Of a stretch of DNA of 64,000 nt, positions 45,787-55,905 are shown piece by piece. The stretch lies in the NCBI RefSeq assembly GCF_013260645.1, contig NZ_CP053921.1, forward strand, positions 1,245,762-1,309,761. The letters run 5' to 3'. The notes beneath the pieces were generated by a model. That model was not told the origin of the DNA and did not search any database. It was given only the letters and a program-made list of their open reading frames with translations. The translations under genes were made by a program, and so were the position numbers. The DNA comes from Erythrobacter mangrovi. GTDB taxonomy: Bacteria > Pseudomonadota > Alphaproteobacteria > Sphingomonadales > Sphingomonadaceae. Position 1 is the stretch's first letter. Each line of letters opens with the position of its first letter.

Positions 45787-47415
45787 TTGGCTGAACCAAA
45801 ACCCTATTGGGCGAAGCCGATGGATGTGACCCTCGGCTTCGCCCGCCGCCACCCCCGATGGACCGCACTGGCGCTGGGCGCCTTGGTCGCGCTCGGTCTT
45901 CCACCGCTCCATCTGTGGCCGCTGGCAATCGTTGGGATGGGTGCCTTTGCGCTGCTCATCGCCGAAAGTCCCACGCGCAAGGAAGTCTTCCTGCGCGGCT
46001 GGTTGTTCGGGGTCGCCCATTTCACCTTGGTGAACAACTGGATCGCGACGGCCTTTACCTATCAGGCGGAAATGCCCGCCGTTCTCGGTTGGGTCGCTGT
46101 GCCGTTGGTCTCGCTCTACCTCGCGGTCTACCCCGCGATTGCGGCGCTGCTCGCCTGGTCGATCACACGCCGCGGCCCCATGCCAGCCTTTGCCCTGTCG
46201 TTGGGGGCAAGCTGGGTCCTTGCCGAATGGCTGCGCAGCTGGGTCTTTACCGGATACGGCTGGGGTCCGTTCTCGCTGATCCTGCTGGGGGAATGGGATC
46301 GACCGGGTTGGGGCATTCTTCTCCCCTTCATCGGGACCTATGCGCTTTCGGGCATCGCGGTCACGCTTGCCGGGTTTGCTGCTTGGCTGGTCGTACAGCG
46401 CAACTGGCTGCCTCTCGGCAGTCTCACAGTCCTGCTTGCAGTTGGCATGTACTGGCCCGCTGCCCGGCCCGATGAGGGCGTGCTTCCGCTCACCCTGGTG
46501 CAGCCCAATCTCAAGCAGGAAGAGATCGTCGATCCGACCAAGTTCGAGGGCCAGTTCCAGAACCTGGCGCAATTGAGCATGCCGCTGACCCCGCTCAGCC
46601 ATCGGCTGGTCCTGTGGCCGGAAAGCGGGGTGCCCGACTACCTGCGCGAAGGCTATCCGCAGCGCTACTACAACCAGATGACCGCCGCCGGCGATCCGGT
46701 CTTCGCCAGGCGCAGGATCGGCAGCGTGCTCGGCAGCGGCGGACTGCTGCTGACCGGCGTGGTCGATCTCGAGATCGGCGATGTCGACGGCATGCGCAGG
46801 GCCGTGGGGGCCTACAATGCGATTACCTGGATCGACCCGGCAGGCAATCTTGGCCCGCGCTATTCCAAGGCCCACCTCGTCCCCTATGGCGAATATCTCC
46901 CGCTCGGTTGGCTGCTCGAGCCGCTCGGTCTTTCGCGGCTGGTGGCAGGTTCGATCGAATTCATCCCCGGCCCCGGCCCGCAAACCCTGAATCTTGGCGA
47001 TTACGGCAAGGCGGGGATGCAGATCTGTTACGAGATCGTCTTCTCGGGCGAAGTGGTCGATCCAGGCGAACGCCCCGACTACATCTTCAATCCTTCGAAC
47101 GATGGCTGGTTCGGATCTTGGGGGCCGCCGCAGCACCTCGGCCAGGCGCGCATGCGGGCCGCTGAAGAAGGGCTACCCGTGTTGCGGTCGACCACCACCG
47201 GCATCAGTGCGGTCATCGATGCGCGGGGCGTGGTGCGCGAACATATCGACCGGCAGGTCGCGGGCCGCATCGATACGCTGGTACCGCCGGCCGCGCCGCC
47301 GACGCTGTTTGCGCAGCTCGGGCATTGGTTGACGCTGGCCTGGGGTTTGCTGCTGCTCGCGCTTTCGCTGGTTGCCATCCGGCGGGCGGGAGGCTACCGC
47401 CCGCGTAGCACATAA
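45787..47415 (+). CDS. lnt: Apolipoprotein N-acyltransferase
   Basis: 542 residues from a TTG start; an ATG 11 codons later is the alternative and neither has a strong ribosome site. Six to seven N-terminal membrane helices are followed by a nitrilase-like periplasmic domain with catalytic Glu279 (LVLWPESGVPD), Lys361 (YSKAHLVPYGE) and Cys414 (GMQICYEIVF). It adds the third acyl chain to lipoproteins. Its stop lies inside the inverted repeat upstream of metK. Confidence 0.93.
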   Translation: MAEPKPYWAKPMDVTLGFARRHPRWTALALGALVALGLPPLHLWPLAIVGMGAFALLIAESPTRKEVFLRGWLFGVAHFTLVNNWIATAFTYQAEMPAVLGWVAVPLVSLYLAVYPAIAALLAWSITRRGPMPAFALSLGASWVLAEWLRSWVFTGYGWGPFSLILLGEWDRPGWGILLPFIGTYALSGIAVTLAGFAAWLVVQRNWLPLGSLTVLLAVGMYWPAARPDEGVLPLTLVQPNLKQEEIVDPTKFEGQFQNLAQLSMPLTPLSHRLVLWPESGVPDYLREGYPQRYYNQMTAAGDPVFARRRIGSVLGSGGLLLTGVVDLEIGDVDGMRRAVGAYNAITWIDPAGNLGPRYSKAHLVPYGEYLPLGWLLEPLGLSRLVAGSIEFIPGPGPQTLNLGDYGKAGMQICYEIVFSGEVVDPGERPDYIFNPSNDGWFGSWGPPQHLGQARMRAAEEGLPVLRSTTTGISAVIDARGVVREHIDRQVAGRIDTLVPPAAPPTLFAQLGHWLTLAWGLLLLALSLVAIRRAGGYRPRST

Positions 47416-47427
47416 AGACTTCTTTAT
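47412..47427. promoter_or_regulatory. Perfect palindrome upstream of metK, candidate SAM/SAH-responsive operator
   Basis: ATAAAGA-CT-TCTTTAT, 19 bp before the metK ATG and overlapping the lnt stop codon. I recall this ATAAAGA-N-TCTTTAT form as the site of ArsR-family SAM/SAH regulators upstream of metK and ahcY in Alphaproteobacteria. Confidence 0.6.
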
Positions 47428-47445
47428 ATCGGGATCTATAGCTGC

Positions 47446-48680
<1,235 letters not shown>

Positions 48681-48684
<4 letters not shown>

Positions 48685-49820
48685 GAGTCCTGCCCCTTGC
48701 GCGGGCTCGGCCGATCGAGCGCGAGCTCGGCATCGGAAAAGGTGAAGGGGCTGCGCACGCCGGGGATGCCGTCGAGTTCGATCTGCATCCCCCGTGCGAT
48801 GACCTGGCGGTCGGCGAAGACCTGATCGATCGCGTTGATCGGCCCGGCCGGGATGCCAGCGTCGCCGCATTCGGCCAGCAGCTCTTCCTTCTGCCACTTG
48901 GCGGTCTCACCCGCGATCAAGGCATCGAGTGCGGCCCGATTGGCGAGGCGTCCCTCGTTGCTGGTAAAGCGCTCGTCACCGAGCAGGTCCTCGCGACCGA
49001 GCAATGACAGCAATCGCCGGAACAGGCCGTCATTGGCGGGCGCCAGCACCACTTCGCCATCGGCCACCGGGAATACGCCATAGGCGCTGACCTGTGCATG
49101 TTCGTTGCCCATGCGCGGCGGATTGGTGCCGGTCGTCAGGTAGTGCATCGCCTGGCTGGCGAGCAGGCCGACCGAGCAGTCGAGCAGCGCCATGTCGACA
49201 TGCTGGCCGCGCCCGGTCCGCTCCCGCATGGCCAGCGCGGCCTGGATTCCGATCACTGCGTAAAGCCCGCAGGCCAAGTCGGAAATCGAGACGCCCATTT
49301 TCATCGGCTGCCCTTGCGGCTCGCCCGTCAGCGCCATGAAGCCGCTCATGCCCTGGATGACGAAGTCGTAACCCGCCTCATGCGCGCGCGGGCCGGTCTG
49401 GCCGAAACCGGTGATCGAGCAATAGACGAGCCCGGGATTGGCTTCCGAAAGCACTTCGTAGTCGAGCCCGAACTTCGCCAGCGTGCCGGTCTTGAAGTTC
49501 TCCAGCACCACGTCGGCGCTTTCGGCAAGGGCCCGGACGCGCGCGAGGTCGTCGGGATTCTTGAAGTCCGCGACGATGCCGCGCTTTCCGCGATTGGTGC
49601 CATGATAATAGGCTGCCTCGCGCGCACCGTCTTCGCGCTCGATCCAGGGCGGGCCCCACTTGCGGGTCCCATCGCCATCGGGGCTTTCGACCTTGATCAC
49701 GTCCGCGCCGAGGTCGGCGAGGATCTGGCCCGCCCAGGGGCCGGCCAACACGCGGGCAAGTTCGAGGACTTTCAGTCCGGCGAGAGGGGCCTTGGGGTTG
49801 CGCGGGTTATCGAGCCACAT
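48681..49820 (-). CDS. CaiB/BaiF-type (family III) CoA-transferase
   Basis: 379 residues. [30 protein letters not shown] (in parts), the [11 protein letters not shown] and [20 protein letters not shown] blocks and the catalytic aspartate in the HVDMALLDC region are family III hallmarks. It moves CoA between carboxylic acids (e.g. carnitine, formyl or alpha-methylacyl substrates); the acyl group is not predictable. It lies in line, 41 bp after the ferritin-like gene on the minus strand. Confidence 0.88.
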
Positions 49821-49861
49821 GGGCAGCGCTGCTGCGCTTCCGGATCGTCCCGGTCAAGCGT

Positions 49862-50530
49862 TCAGATGGCGTAAGCGTTGGGGTCTTCGTCGGGCCAACG
49901 CACCAACCTTGGGTTGCTGCGGTTAAGGAAGACCGCGGGCAGCTTGGCCAGCATCAGCGACTTGTGGATCCAATAGTCGGTCCACTTCTCGCGCCAGCGC
50001 GGCTTGGGGCGGCGGCCATGCGCCCGCAGCCAGCTGTCATAAGGCATCCAGTGGCTCGGTTCGTCCTTCTCCACCACCTCGAAGATGCGCTTGAGGCCCT
50101 TGTCTGAGAGGATATGGCGGTTCTTCAGCAACACCTCGACCTGGTCCATGCCGCGCTGTTCGGTGATCATGATCACCCGACAGAGTTTCTCGAATTCCTC
50201 GCCGTTGGCGACGATCGCCTGCGTGTCGAGTTCGTCGATGGTGCAGCCAAACACGGTCTCGATGAAATGGTCGATATGCCCGCAGGTGCGGTCGACCTTG
50301 AGCGGCATCTTGCCCTGCAGTTCGAACCAGCGGCGGAACATGCGATAGTGCTTTTCCTCGTCGGCGCGGTGCTTTTCAACCGCGGCAATGAACTCCGCAT
50401 CGTCGGGGCAGCGCGCCCGCACCGCCTCGAGCACGCGATCGAGCGAGGTGTATCCCCGGTGCTCGTTGTAGATGTATATCGACCCGAGCACGTCGAGAAA
50501 CCGGTTACGAAAGGCAGCCTGCAAACCCAT
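49862..50530 (-). CDS. Ferritin-like domain protein
   Basis: 222 residues, mostly helical. Helices carry ExxH-type pairs (EKHYRM; EQRGMDQVE; EKDEPSH), consistent with a di-iron ferritin-like four-helix bundle. Small, soluble, no signal peptide. No cofactor or substrate is proven. Transcribed in line with the CoA-transferase gene, and 39 bp after the nitronate monooxygenase gene. Confidence 0.75.
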   Translation of the reverse strand: MGLQAAFRNRFLDVLGSIYIYNEHRGYTSLDRVLEAVRARCPDDAEFIAAVEKHRADEEKHYRMFRRWFELQGKMPLKVDRTCGHIDHFIETVFGCTIDELDTQAIVANGEEFEKLCRVIMITEQRGMDQVEVLLKNRHILSDKGLKRIFEVVEKDEPSHWMPYDSWLRAHGRRPKPRWREKWTDYWIHKSLMLAKLPAVFLNRSNPRLVRWPDEDPNAYAI

Positions 50531-50569
50531 GCGACTAGTGTCGCATGGATCGCGAGTCGGCGCGAAGCC

Positions 50570-51706
50570 TTATTCGGCGAGCAGGCCCGAAAGTCCCGAC
50601 ACTGCCTCGATGAATTCCTCGCGGAAATCCTGCACGACCTGGCGACTCGAGCGCACCTGTTCGACCAGCCCGACGCCCTGGCCGACGAAATAGCTCACCA
50701 GCTCTCGGGCTCCGTCATTGCCCGCGGCAGCCTCGCGCTCGATCCGCGCAAAGGCGGGTTCGGAGACCATGCCCATCAGCGGCATGGGCAGCGTGCCGGG
50801 CCCATCGGGCGCATCCCAGGCATCGTGCCAGGCGGTCTTGAGCTGGCGCGCGGGCTTGCCGGTACGGCTTTTCGAACGGACCGTGTCGCGGCTGCGCGCG
50901 GCGACCATCTTCTCGCGGAAGGCTTCGGAGGTCTCGGCCTCGGGCGTGGCCAGCCAGATCGACCCGGTCCAGGCGCCTTGCGCGCCGGCCGCCATCATCC
51001 CGGCCATCTGCCCGCCGGTCATGATCCCGCCCGCTGCGAGCACGGGAATCTGGTGTCCGGCACGGTCGAGTGCGCGGACGACTTCGGGGATCAGCACCAG
51101 GGTCGAAACCTCGCCGCAGTGCCCGCCTGCCTCGGTGCCTTGCGCAACGATGATGTCGACCCCGGCCTCGGCCTGGCGGATCGCGTGTTCCTTGGCCCCG
51201 ACCAGCGCCGCCACCGGCACGCCGCGCTTCTTGCCTTCGGCGATCATGTCGGGCGGGGCGATGCCGAGTGCGTTGGCGATAAGCTTGATCGGGTGGCGGA
51301 AGGCGACCTCCATCAGCGCGAGACCGTTTTCGGGCGTTATCCCCATGCGTTCCCTGAGGATCGGCATCTGCGCCTCGGGCGCGATGCCGTAATTGCCCAG
51401 CACCTCGTTGACGAAACCCTGGTAGGCCGGGTCGATCGCGGCGGCACGGCTGCGGTTGTCGGCCAGTTCGCGCACGCGTGGGTCGATCACTTCGGGGACG
51501 AGCACGTCGACGCCGTAAGGGGCACCATCGACATGCACGTCGATCCAGGCGAGCTCTTCTTCGAGTTGTTCGGGGCTGAACCGCGTCGCGCCGAGCACGC
51601 CGAAGCCACCCGCCTTGCTGACCGCGGCGACCACGTCGCGGCAGTGGCTGAAGGCGAATAGCGGGAATTCGGCCCCGGTCAGTTCGCAAACGCGATTCAT
51701 CGGCAT
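50570..51706 (-). CDS. Nitronate monooxygenase / 2-nitropropane dioxygenase family protein
   Basis: 378 residues, FMN-dependent TIM barrel. Glycine-rich FMN motifs AGGFGVLGA near residue 35, DIIVAQGTEAGGHCGEVST (His as catalytic residue in GGH), and PVLAAGGIMTGGQMAGMMAAGAQG are clear. The start is the ATG after AGAGAGGA. The family oxidises nitroalkanes or acts as a 2-enoyl/ketone reductase; the natural substrate is unknown. It heads a likely operon with the ferritin-like and CoA-transferase genes. Confidence 0.88.
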   Translation of the reverse strand: MPMNRVCELTGAEFPLFAFSHCRDVVAAVSKAGGFGVLGATRFSPEQLEEELAWIDVHVDGAPYGVDVLVPEVIDPRVRELADNRSRAAAIDPAYQGFVNEVLGNYGIAPEAQMPILRERMGITPENGLALMEVAFRHPIKLIANALGIAPPDMIAEGKKRGVPVAALVGAKEHAIRQAEAGVDIIVAQGTEAGGHCGEVSTLVLIPEVVRALDRAGHQIPVLAAGGIMTGGQMAGMMAAGAQGAWTGSIWLATPEAETSEAFREKMVAARSRDTVRSKSRTGKPARQLKTAWHDAWDAPDGPGTLPMPLMGMVSEPAFARIEREAAAGNDGARELVSYFVGQGVGLVEQVRSSRQVVQDFREEFIEAVSGLSGLLAE

Positions 51707-51735
51707 CGGTGTTTCCTCTCTCCTGATCACTGATG

Positions 51736-52413
51736 TTAGCTATCGGGCCTTCGACCCGAAAGGAACAGCATATTGCCGCATGGTTCGGCAGCTTCGAGGG
51801 TGAAGTGCCTTTCGAATGCGGCGATCACATCGTCGCGCGTTTCCGGCTCGGCGGCCTCGCCTTGCTTGTAGAGCTGGCGCAGCATGAAATCGCCGGGGTT
51901 GCGTCCGGCCAGTGTCAGCGTGCCAAGCGCCACGGGTGCGCCCGGGCTGACGAGGTCGCGAAGCTGGGCGAGGTAGCCCGACTTGCTGCCAAATACATGC
52001 AGCATTCCCCACCCCATCGCTCCGGCGAAGCTGGCCGGCGCAAAGGGCGGGGCAAAGGCATCGCCCTGTATGAAGCGTGCGCCGGGAAGGCGCCCCTGGG
52101 CGCGCTCCAGCATGCCCAGCGAGCGATCGAACAGCACCAGGCGCTGTTCGTGTCCGCGATAGGCATTGGCGGTGAAAACCAGCGATCCGCACCCGAAATC
52201 GAGCAGGGGGCCGTCGGTTCTGTCGAGCATTCGCCGTGCGGCGGCGTCATAAGCCCGCTTCGGGCATCCCCAGACAATCCGATTGTATATCGGATTGCCG
52301 ACTACCAGATCGTAAGCCTTTGCGAGCCGGTCGTACTCCGCGCCGCGCTCGGCTTCCGGCAAGGCAGTCTCGATGCCACCGGGTAGCCGGTCGAGCTGCC
52401 CATGCTTTGCCAC
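51736..52413 (-). CDS. Class I SAM-dependent methyltransferase
   Basis: 225 residues. SAM motif LLDFGCGSLVFTANAY near residue 68, LFDRSLGMLERAQ and GDAFAPPFAPASFAGAMGWGMLHV follow the standard methyltransferase order (UbiE-like). The GTG start overlaps the scoB stop codon by one base (TAGTG). The target is unknown. It is the last gene of the scoA-to-scoB transcript. Confidence 0.85.
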   Translation of the reverse strand: MAKHGQLDRLPGGIETALPEAERGAEYDRLAKAYDLVVGNPIYNRIVWGCPKRAYDAAARRMLDRTDGPLLDFGCGSLVFTANAYRGHEQRLVLFDRSLGMLERAQGRLPGARFIQGDAFAPPFAPASFAGAMGWGMLHVFGSKSGYLAQLRDLVSPGAPVALGTLTLAGRNPGDFMLRQLYKQGEAAEPETRDDVIAAFERHFTLEAAEPCGNMLFLSGRRPDS

Positions 52414-53075
52414 TAGATTGCGACTTCGTAGTTTGCCGTGGTTCTTGCCGCGATTTCGTCTGCGGTGATGCCGGGGGCCATCTCGATCAGCTTGAACGGG
52501 CTGTCGTGATCGGGTCGCTGGAACACAGCGATGTCGGTGATGATCATATCGACCACGTTCTTGCCGGTCAGCGGCAGCGTGCAGGCCGGGATGAACTTGG
52601 GGCTGCCGTCCTTGGCATTGTGTTCCATCACCACGATGATCTTCTTCACGCCCGCGACGAGATCCATTGCGCCGCCCATGCCCTTGATCATCTTGCCCGG
52701 GATCATCCAGTTGGCGATGTCCCCGTTCTCGGCCACCTCCATCGCACCCAGCACGGTCAGGTCGATGTGCCCGCCGCGGATCATGGCAAAGCTCGCCGCG
52801 CTGTCGAAATAGGCGCTGTGCGGCAGTTCGCTGATGGTCTGCTTGCCTGCGTTGATCAGGTCCGCGTCGACCTCGTCCGCATAGGGGAAAGGGCCGATGC
52901 CCAGCATGCCGTTCTCGCTCTGCAGCGTCACATGCATGCCTTCGGGGATATGGTTCGCGACCAGCGTCGGGATGCCGATCCCGAGGTTGACGTAATACCC
53001 ATCCTTCAATTCGCGCGCCGCGCGGGCGGCCATCTGGTTGCGGTCCCAGCCGGTGCGGGTCGCGGTATCGGTCAT
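52413..53075 (-). CDS. scoB: 3-oxoacid CoA-transferase, beta subunit
   Basis: 220 residues. [19 protein letters not shown] and the catalytic-glutamate motif [12 protein letters not shown] near residue 55, and [20 protein letters not shown], are the family features. With the alpha subunit it transfers CoA from succinyl-CoA to 3-oxoacids such as acetoacetate. The two subunit genes are usually adjacent; here scoA lies about 1.7 kb upstream, with three other genes between. It begins 1 bp after the acid-phosphatase stop. Confidence 0.92.
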   Translation of the reverse strand: MTDTATRTGWDRNQMAARAARELKDGYYVNLGIGIPTLVANHIPEGMHVTLQSENGMLGIGPFPYADEVDADLINAGKQTISELPHSAYFDSAASFAMIRGGHIDLTVLGAMEVAENGDIANWMIPGKMIKGMGGAMDLVAGVKKIIVVMEHNAKDGSPKFIPACTLPLTGKNVVDMIITDIAVFQRPDHDSPFKLIEMAPGITADEIAARTTANYEVAI

Positions 53076-53076
53076 C

Positions 53077-54021
53077 TTACTTGCCTTCGTTCATGATGTC
53101 GGGCGCGGTGCGCACCAGGGTGTCGGGTGTCCAGCGGGCGTCGGGCGGGAACACGTCATCGATCGTTCCCTTCTGCCAGAAGCCATAGGCCGCGTTGGGG
53201 ATCAGGAACCAGCCATTGCCCCACAGCTGCGCGATATCGCCGCGCGCGGCGAGCTCGCGACGTTGCTGCACGCTGAGCGTCCTGTCGTTGAGCAGCTCGG
53301 CAAAATCGCCAAGGTTGTCGCCGCCCAGCGCGATCACGCAATAGCTGTCCGAAATGATCTTGCGGCGGCCGTCCTTGTTCCCGCCCAGGGCATCGTCGCC
53401 AGACAGGTACAGCGTTTCGCCGTGCACCGCCGGGCCAACTCCGGCTTTCTCGATAGCGGCAATCGTGCCTGCAGCGGTCGCGCTTGGGCGGTTGGTATTG
53501 AAAAGCACCGCAATCCCCGCTTCGCGCAGGCGGCGAATGCCAGTGACAGCGCCAGGGACCGGTACCGCATAGGCCGCGCCCTCATTGGCCCACTTCATGA
53601 AGGCTTCCGGCGTGAAGTCGTTGCCGAGGGACAGCCAGTATTCGTAGCCGCGATTGAGGATGACCGTCTCGTCGACGTCGAACACCGCGGCGAAGGGCTT
53701 CTGCGTCCCGTCCTCGCGCTGGCAGCTTGGTGTGCCGAGGCCTCCGGGCGTATCGGGAAGGCCGAGCGGAACCGACTGCGGCAGCCTGCGCTGGCGCGAT
53801 ACGGAGATGGTGTAGTCGGCGATCAGGCGCCAAGCCTGGATCGACGCGGCCGCAGCCTCGCCTGAACCATAGGTCCAGCGCATGGGATCGGGGGCAGGCG
53901 CTTTGCCGCCCATCGGGGCGGGCGCGGCGACGGGCGCTGGTGCACTGGCCACCTCGCTGGGCGCAGTTGCGCAACCCGCCAGGGCCAGGGCTGCAAGGAC
54001 ACTGGTGCCGGTAAACCTCAT
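53077..54021 (-). CDS. HAD-type acid phosphatase / 5'-nucleotidase, lipoprotein e(P4) family
   Basis: 314 residues. The lipoprotein signal ends at LALAGC with Cys17. The nucleophile motif is FDVDET (Asp115, Asp117), then VLFNTNRP near residue 165 and the GGDNLGDF acidic motif. The domain matches class C acid phosphatases anchored in the outer membrane. It dephosphorylates nucleotides or NAD-derived phosphates in the envelope. The ATG overlaps the upstream SnoaL-like stop (ATGA). Confidence 0.88.
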   Translation of the reverse strand: MRFTGTSVLAALALAGCATAPSEVASAPAPVAAPAPMGGKAPAPDPMRWTYGSGEAAAASIQAWRLIADYTISVSRQRRLPQSVPLGLPDTPGGLGTPSCQREDGTQKPFAAVFDVDETVILNRGYEYWLSLGNDFTPEAFMKWANEGAAYAVPVPGAVTGIRRLREAGIAVLFNTNRPSATAAGTIAAIEKAGVGPAVHGETLYLSGDDALGGNKDGRRKIISDSYCVIALGGDNLGDFAELLNDRTLSVQQRRELAARGDIAQLWGNGWFLIPNAAYGFWQKGTIDDVFPPDARWTPDTLVRTAPDIMNEGK

Positions 54022-54458
54022 CGGGAAGCCTCCATATCGGCGGGCAGGGGAATATCGGGTTGCTCGACCTGCCACAGCAGCGAGAGCACGCGCCAGCTGC
54101 CGTCCGCCTGCCGCATGAGCTGGAATGAATTGATCCCTCGCGTGCCGCCGGTGGTGCCATCGGGCTCGGTCCAGTTCCCCGAATAGGACGACCATACATG
54201 GGCAATCCCGCCATAGACGAGCACCCGATTGACCAGCGTGCCTTCGCTGAAACCATTGGCGACGAGGAAGTCGCGCTTGGCGGCGATGTATTCCTCGAGC
54301 GTACAGCTCTCGATGCCATCGGCGCGAATGGCGGTCAGCCGTGCATGCGGCAGATAGAGTGCGCGCATCGCATCCCAATCACGCCCCTGCCCGGCGGGGC
54401 CGGAAATCGCCGCGTAGACTGCGTCGACTATGCGACAAATCTCCGTCTCTTCGCTCAT
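54018..54458 (-). CDS. SnoaL-like / NTF2-fold protein
   Basis: 146 residues from the ATG; upstream in-frame codons are not protein-like. EEYIAAKRDFLVANGFSEG and INSFQLMRQADGSWRVLSLLWQVE form the curved sheet of an NTF2 domain. No catalytic residues can be assigned. It lies 10 bp after the DUF5076 gene and is coupled to the acid phosphatase by ATGA. Confidence 0.75.
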   Translation of the reverse strand: MSEETEICRIVDAVYAAISGPAGQGRDWDAMRALYLPHARLTAIRADGIESCTLEEYIAAKRDFLVANGFSEGTLVNRVLVYGGIAHVWSSYSGNWTEPDGTTGGTRGINSFQLMRQADGSWRVLSLLWQVEQPDIPLPADMEASR

Positions 54459-54468
54459 TGCATTGCGC

Positions 54469-54798
54469 TCACGCGATCGAGCCGGTTTCGGGGTCGATCT
54501 GCCGTGGCGTATCGGTGGGGTATGATCGCTCCGCGTCGAAACCTTCCCAGATCCTCGCCAAGGCTTGTTTCTCGGATATGCCGACCGCCTGTGCATAGGC
54601 CTTGGCGCCGTGGCGCGCAGCATCGACCAGCGCCATACCAAACAGGAATGGATCTGCCCCGATGCCGCGAGGTTCGATTATCGCCGTGAGATTTTCGCCA
54701 TCTTCGCTCCAGAGCCGGGCAAACTCGGTGGACTTCGCGAGGAAGCCGAAGTCGGAGACGTCTAACTCTCCTGGCCAGGCCTTCTTCCTGCCGAACAT
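54469..54798 (-). CDS. DUF5076 family protein
   Basis: 109 residues. FLAKSTEFARLWSEDGENLTAII (in parts), IGADPFLFGMALVDAARHGAKAYAQ and the C-terminal ARIWEGFDAERSYPTD are the family core. The function is unknown; the family is restricted to Alphaproteobacteria. Its ATG overlaps the scoA stop by one base (TGATG), so it is co-translated with scoA. Confidence 0.8.
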   Translation of the reverse strand: MFGRKKAWPGELDVSDFGFLAKSTEFARLWSEDGENLTAIIEPRGIGADPFLFGMALVDAARHGAKAYAQAVGISEKQALARIWEGFDAERSYPTDTPRQIDPETGSIA

Positions 54799-55505
54799 CA
54801 CGCCACCTCTCTTTCGCGCGTAGTGACGAACTCGATCTTCTTGTCGTAGGGGGCGCCAACGATCATGCGCTGCACATAGACGCCGGGCAGGTGGATACAG
54901 TCCGGATCGAGGCTGCCGACGGGCACTATCTCTTCGACCTCGACCACGCAGACCTTGCCGCAGGTCGCGGCGGGCTGGTTGAAGTTGCGGGCGGTCTTGC
55001 GGAACACGAGGTTGCCGGTTTCGTCGGCCTTCCACGCCTTGACGATGGCGAGATCGGCGAAGATGCCGCGTTCGAGGATATATTCCTCTCCGTCGAAGAC
55101 CTTCACTTCCTTGCCCTCGGCCACCTGCGTCCCAACGCCGGTCTTGGTGTAGAAGCCGGGAATGCCGGCGCCGCCCGCGCGCATTCGTTCGGCCAGCGTG
55201 CCCTGCGGGCAGAATTCCACCTCGAGCTCGCCCGAGAGGAATTGCCGTTCGAACTCCTTGTTCTCGCCGACGTAGGACGAGATCATCTTCTTCACCTGGT
55301 GCGTACGCAGCAGCATCCCGATGCCCTCGCCATCGATCCCGGCATTGTTGCTGGCGAAGGTCAGTCCTTTCACACCCGAATCGCGGATTGCGACGAGCAG
55401 CCTTTCGGGGATCCCGCAAAGGCCGAAGCCTCCGCTTGCGATCAGCATGTCGTCCTTGAGGAGCCCGTCGAGGGCGGCGGCGGCATCGGGGTAGAGCTTG
55501 TTCAT
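54798..55505 (-). CDS. scoA: 3-oxoacid CoA-transferase, alpha subunit
   Basis: 235 residues. The CoA-binding glycine-rich SGGFGLCGIPE (residues 24-34) and the AERMRAGGAGIPGFYTKTGVGT block are diagnostic of the alpha subunit. It is the first gene of the run scoA-DUF5076-SnoaL-phosphatase-scoB-methyltransferase. It is divergent from cdc48 across 400 bp, which holds the orphan terminator. Confidence 0.92.
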   Translation of the reverse strand: MNKLYPDAAAALDGLLKDDMLIASGGFGLCGIPERLLVAIRDSGVKGLTFASNNAGIDGEGIGMLLRTHQVKKMISSYVGENKEFERQFLSGELEVEFCPQGTLAERMRAGGAGIPGFYTKTGVGTQVAEGKEVKVFDGEEYILERGIFADLAIVKAWKADETGNLVFRKTARNFNQPAATCGKVCVVEVEEIVPVGSLDPDCIHLPGVYVQRMIVGAPYDKKIEFVTTREREVA

Positions 55506-55611
55506 GGGCGCGACTTAACCACTTGCGGCGCGTCTGTCACGCGCATGCCGTAGCGTCCGCGGGGCATGCCCTGTTTTTGTTGCATTGCAAAACACTGTGA
55601 CCGCAATGTGA

Positions 55612-55640
55612 TTGCCAAGATCGTGATAATTCAATAGGTT
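55612..55640 (+). promoter_or_regulatory. Candidate promoter of the possible small RNA
   Basis: TTGCCA at 55612-55617 and TAGGTT at 55635-55640 are separated by exactly 17 bp. A start near 55647 would give a transcript ending at the terminator. Confidence 0.3.
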
Positions 55641-55646
55641 GAACCA

Positions 55647-55797
55647 CATCGACTATGTATGTGTTGCAACGCACGCAACAAAAATTGCCCTTTTCGCACT
55701 TGCACAATACGGGTCCGGGCAACATATCTCGACCTGCCTTTCAGGCATCCTCTCCCAAGACTTTCAAGCCCGGTGGGTTCGCCCGCCGGGCTTTTTT
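55647..55797 (+). ncRNA. Candidate small RNA upstream of cdc48
   Basis: About 150 nt between a plausible promoter and a strong intrinsic terminator, with no protein gene in that direction. It contains a C-rich single-stranded-looking CATCCTCTCCCAAG just before the terminator stem. Open frames through it lack ribosome sites and run through the terminator. The RNA family is not recognised; it could also be a 5' leader. Confidence 0.3.
55766..55797 (+). terminator. Strong intrinsic terminator
   Basis: The stem AAGCCCGGTGGG pairs with CCCGCCGGGCTT around loop TTCG, followed by six T on the plus strand. There is no annotated gene upstream on that strand, so it either ends a small RNA or acts as an attenuator before cdc48. 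Confidence 0.85.
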
Positions 55798-55905
55798 CTT
55801 GCCGATTCCGGACCCGTCTCGCCTATTCGTTCATTGCATCGGCAAGGCCCAGTTCCCAGCTAGGGCCAAGCGATTGATTGGACGGATGAAGGGATTGGAT
55901 CTCCC

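Larger units (their letters stand above)
55506..55905. other. Intergenic region, 400 bp, between scoA and cdc48
   Basis: It contains no convincing protein gene. Seen here are a candidate promoter at 55612-55640, an intrinsic terminator at 55766-55797 and about 100 bp of leader before cdc48. The promoter of scoA must also lie here on the minus strand. Confidence 0.7.

Noticed and set aside
45685..47136. 483-codon open frame on the minus strand across lnt
   Set aside because: It mirrors lnt, whose catalytic triad and membrane segments are intact on the plus strand.
47416..47445. SAM riboswitch upstream of metK
   Set aside because: Only 30 bp separates lnt from metK, too short for SAM-I, SAM-II or SAM/SAH aptamers; the palindrome is better read as a protein operator.
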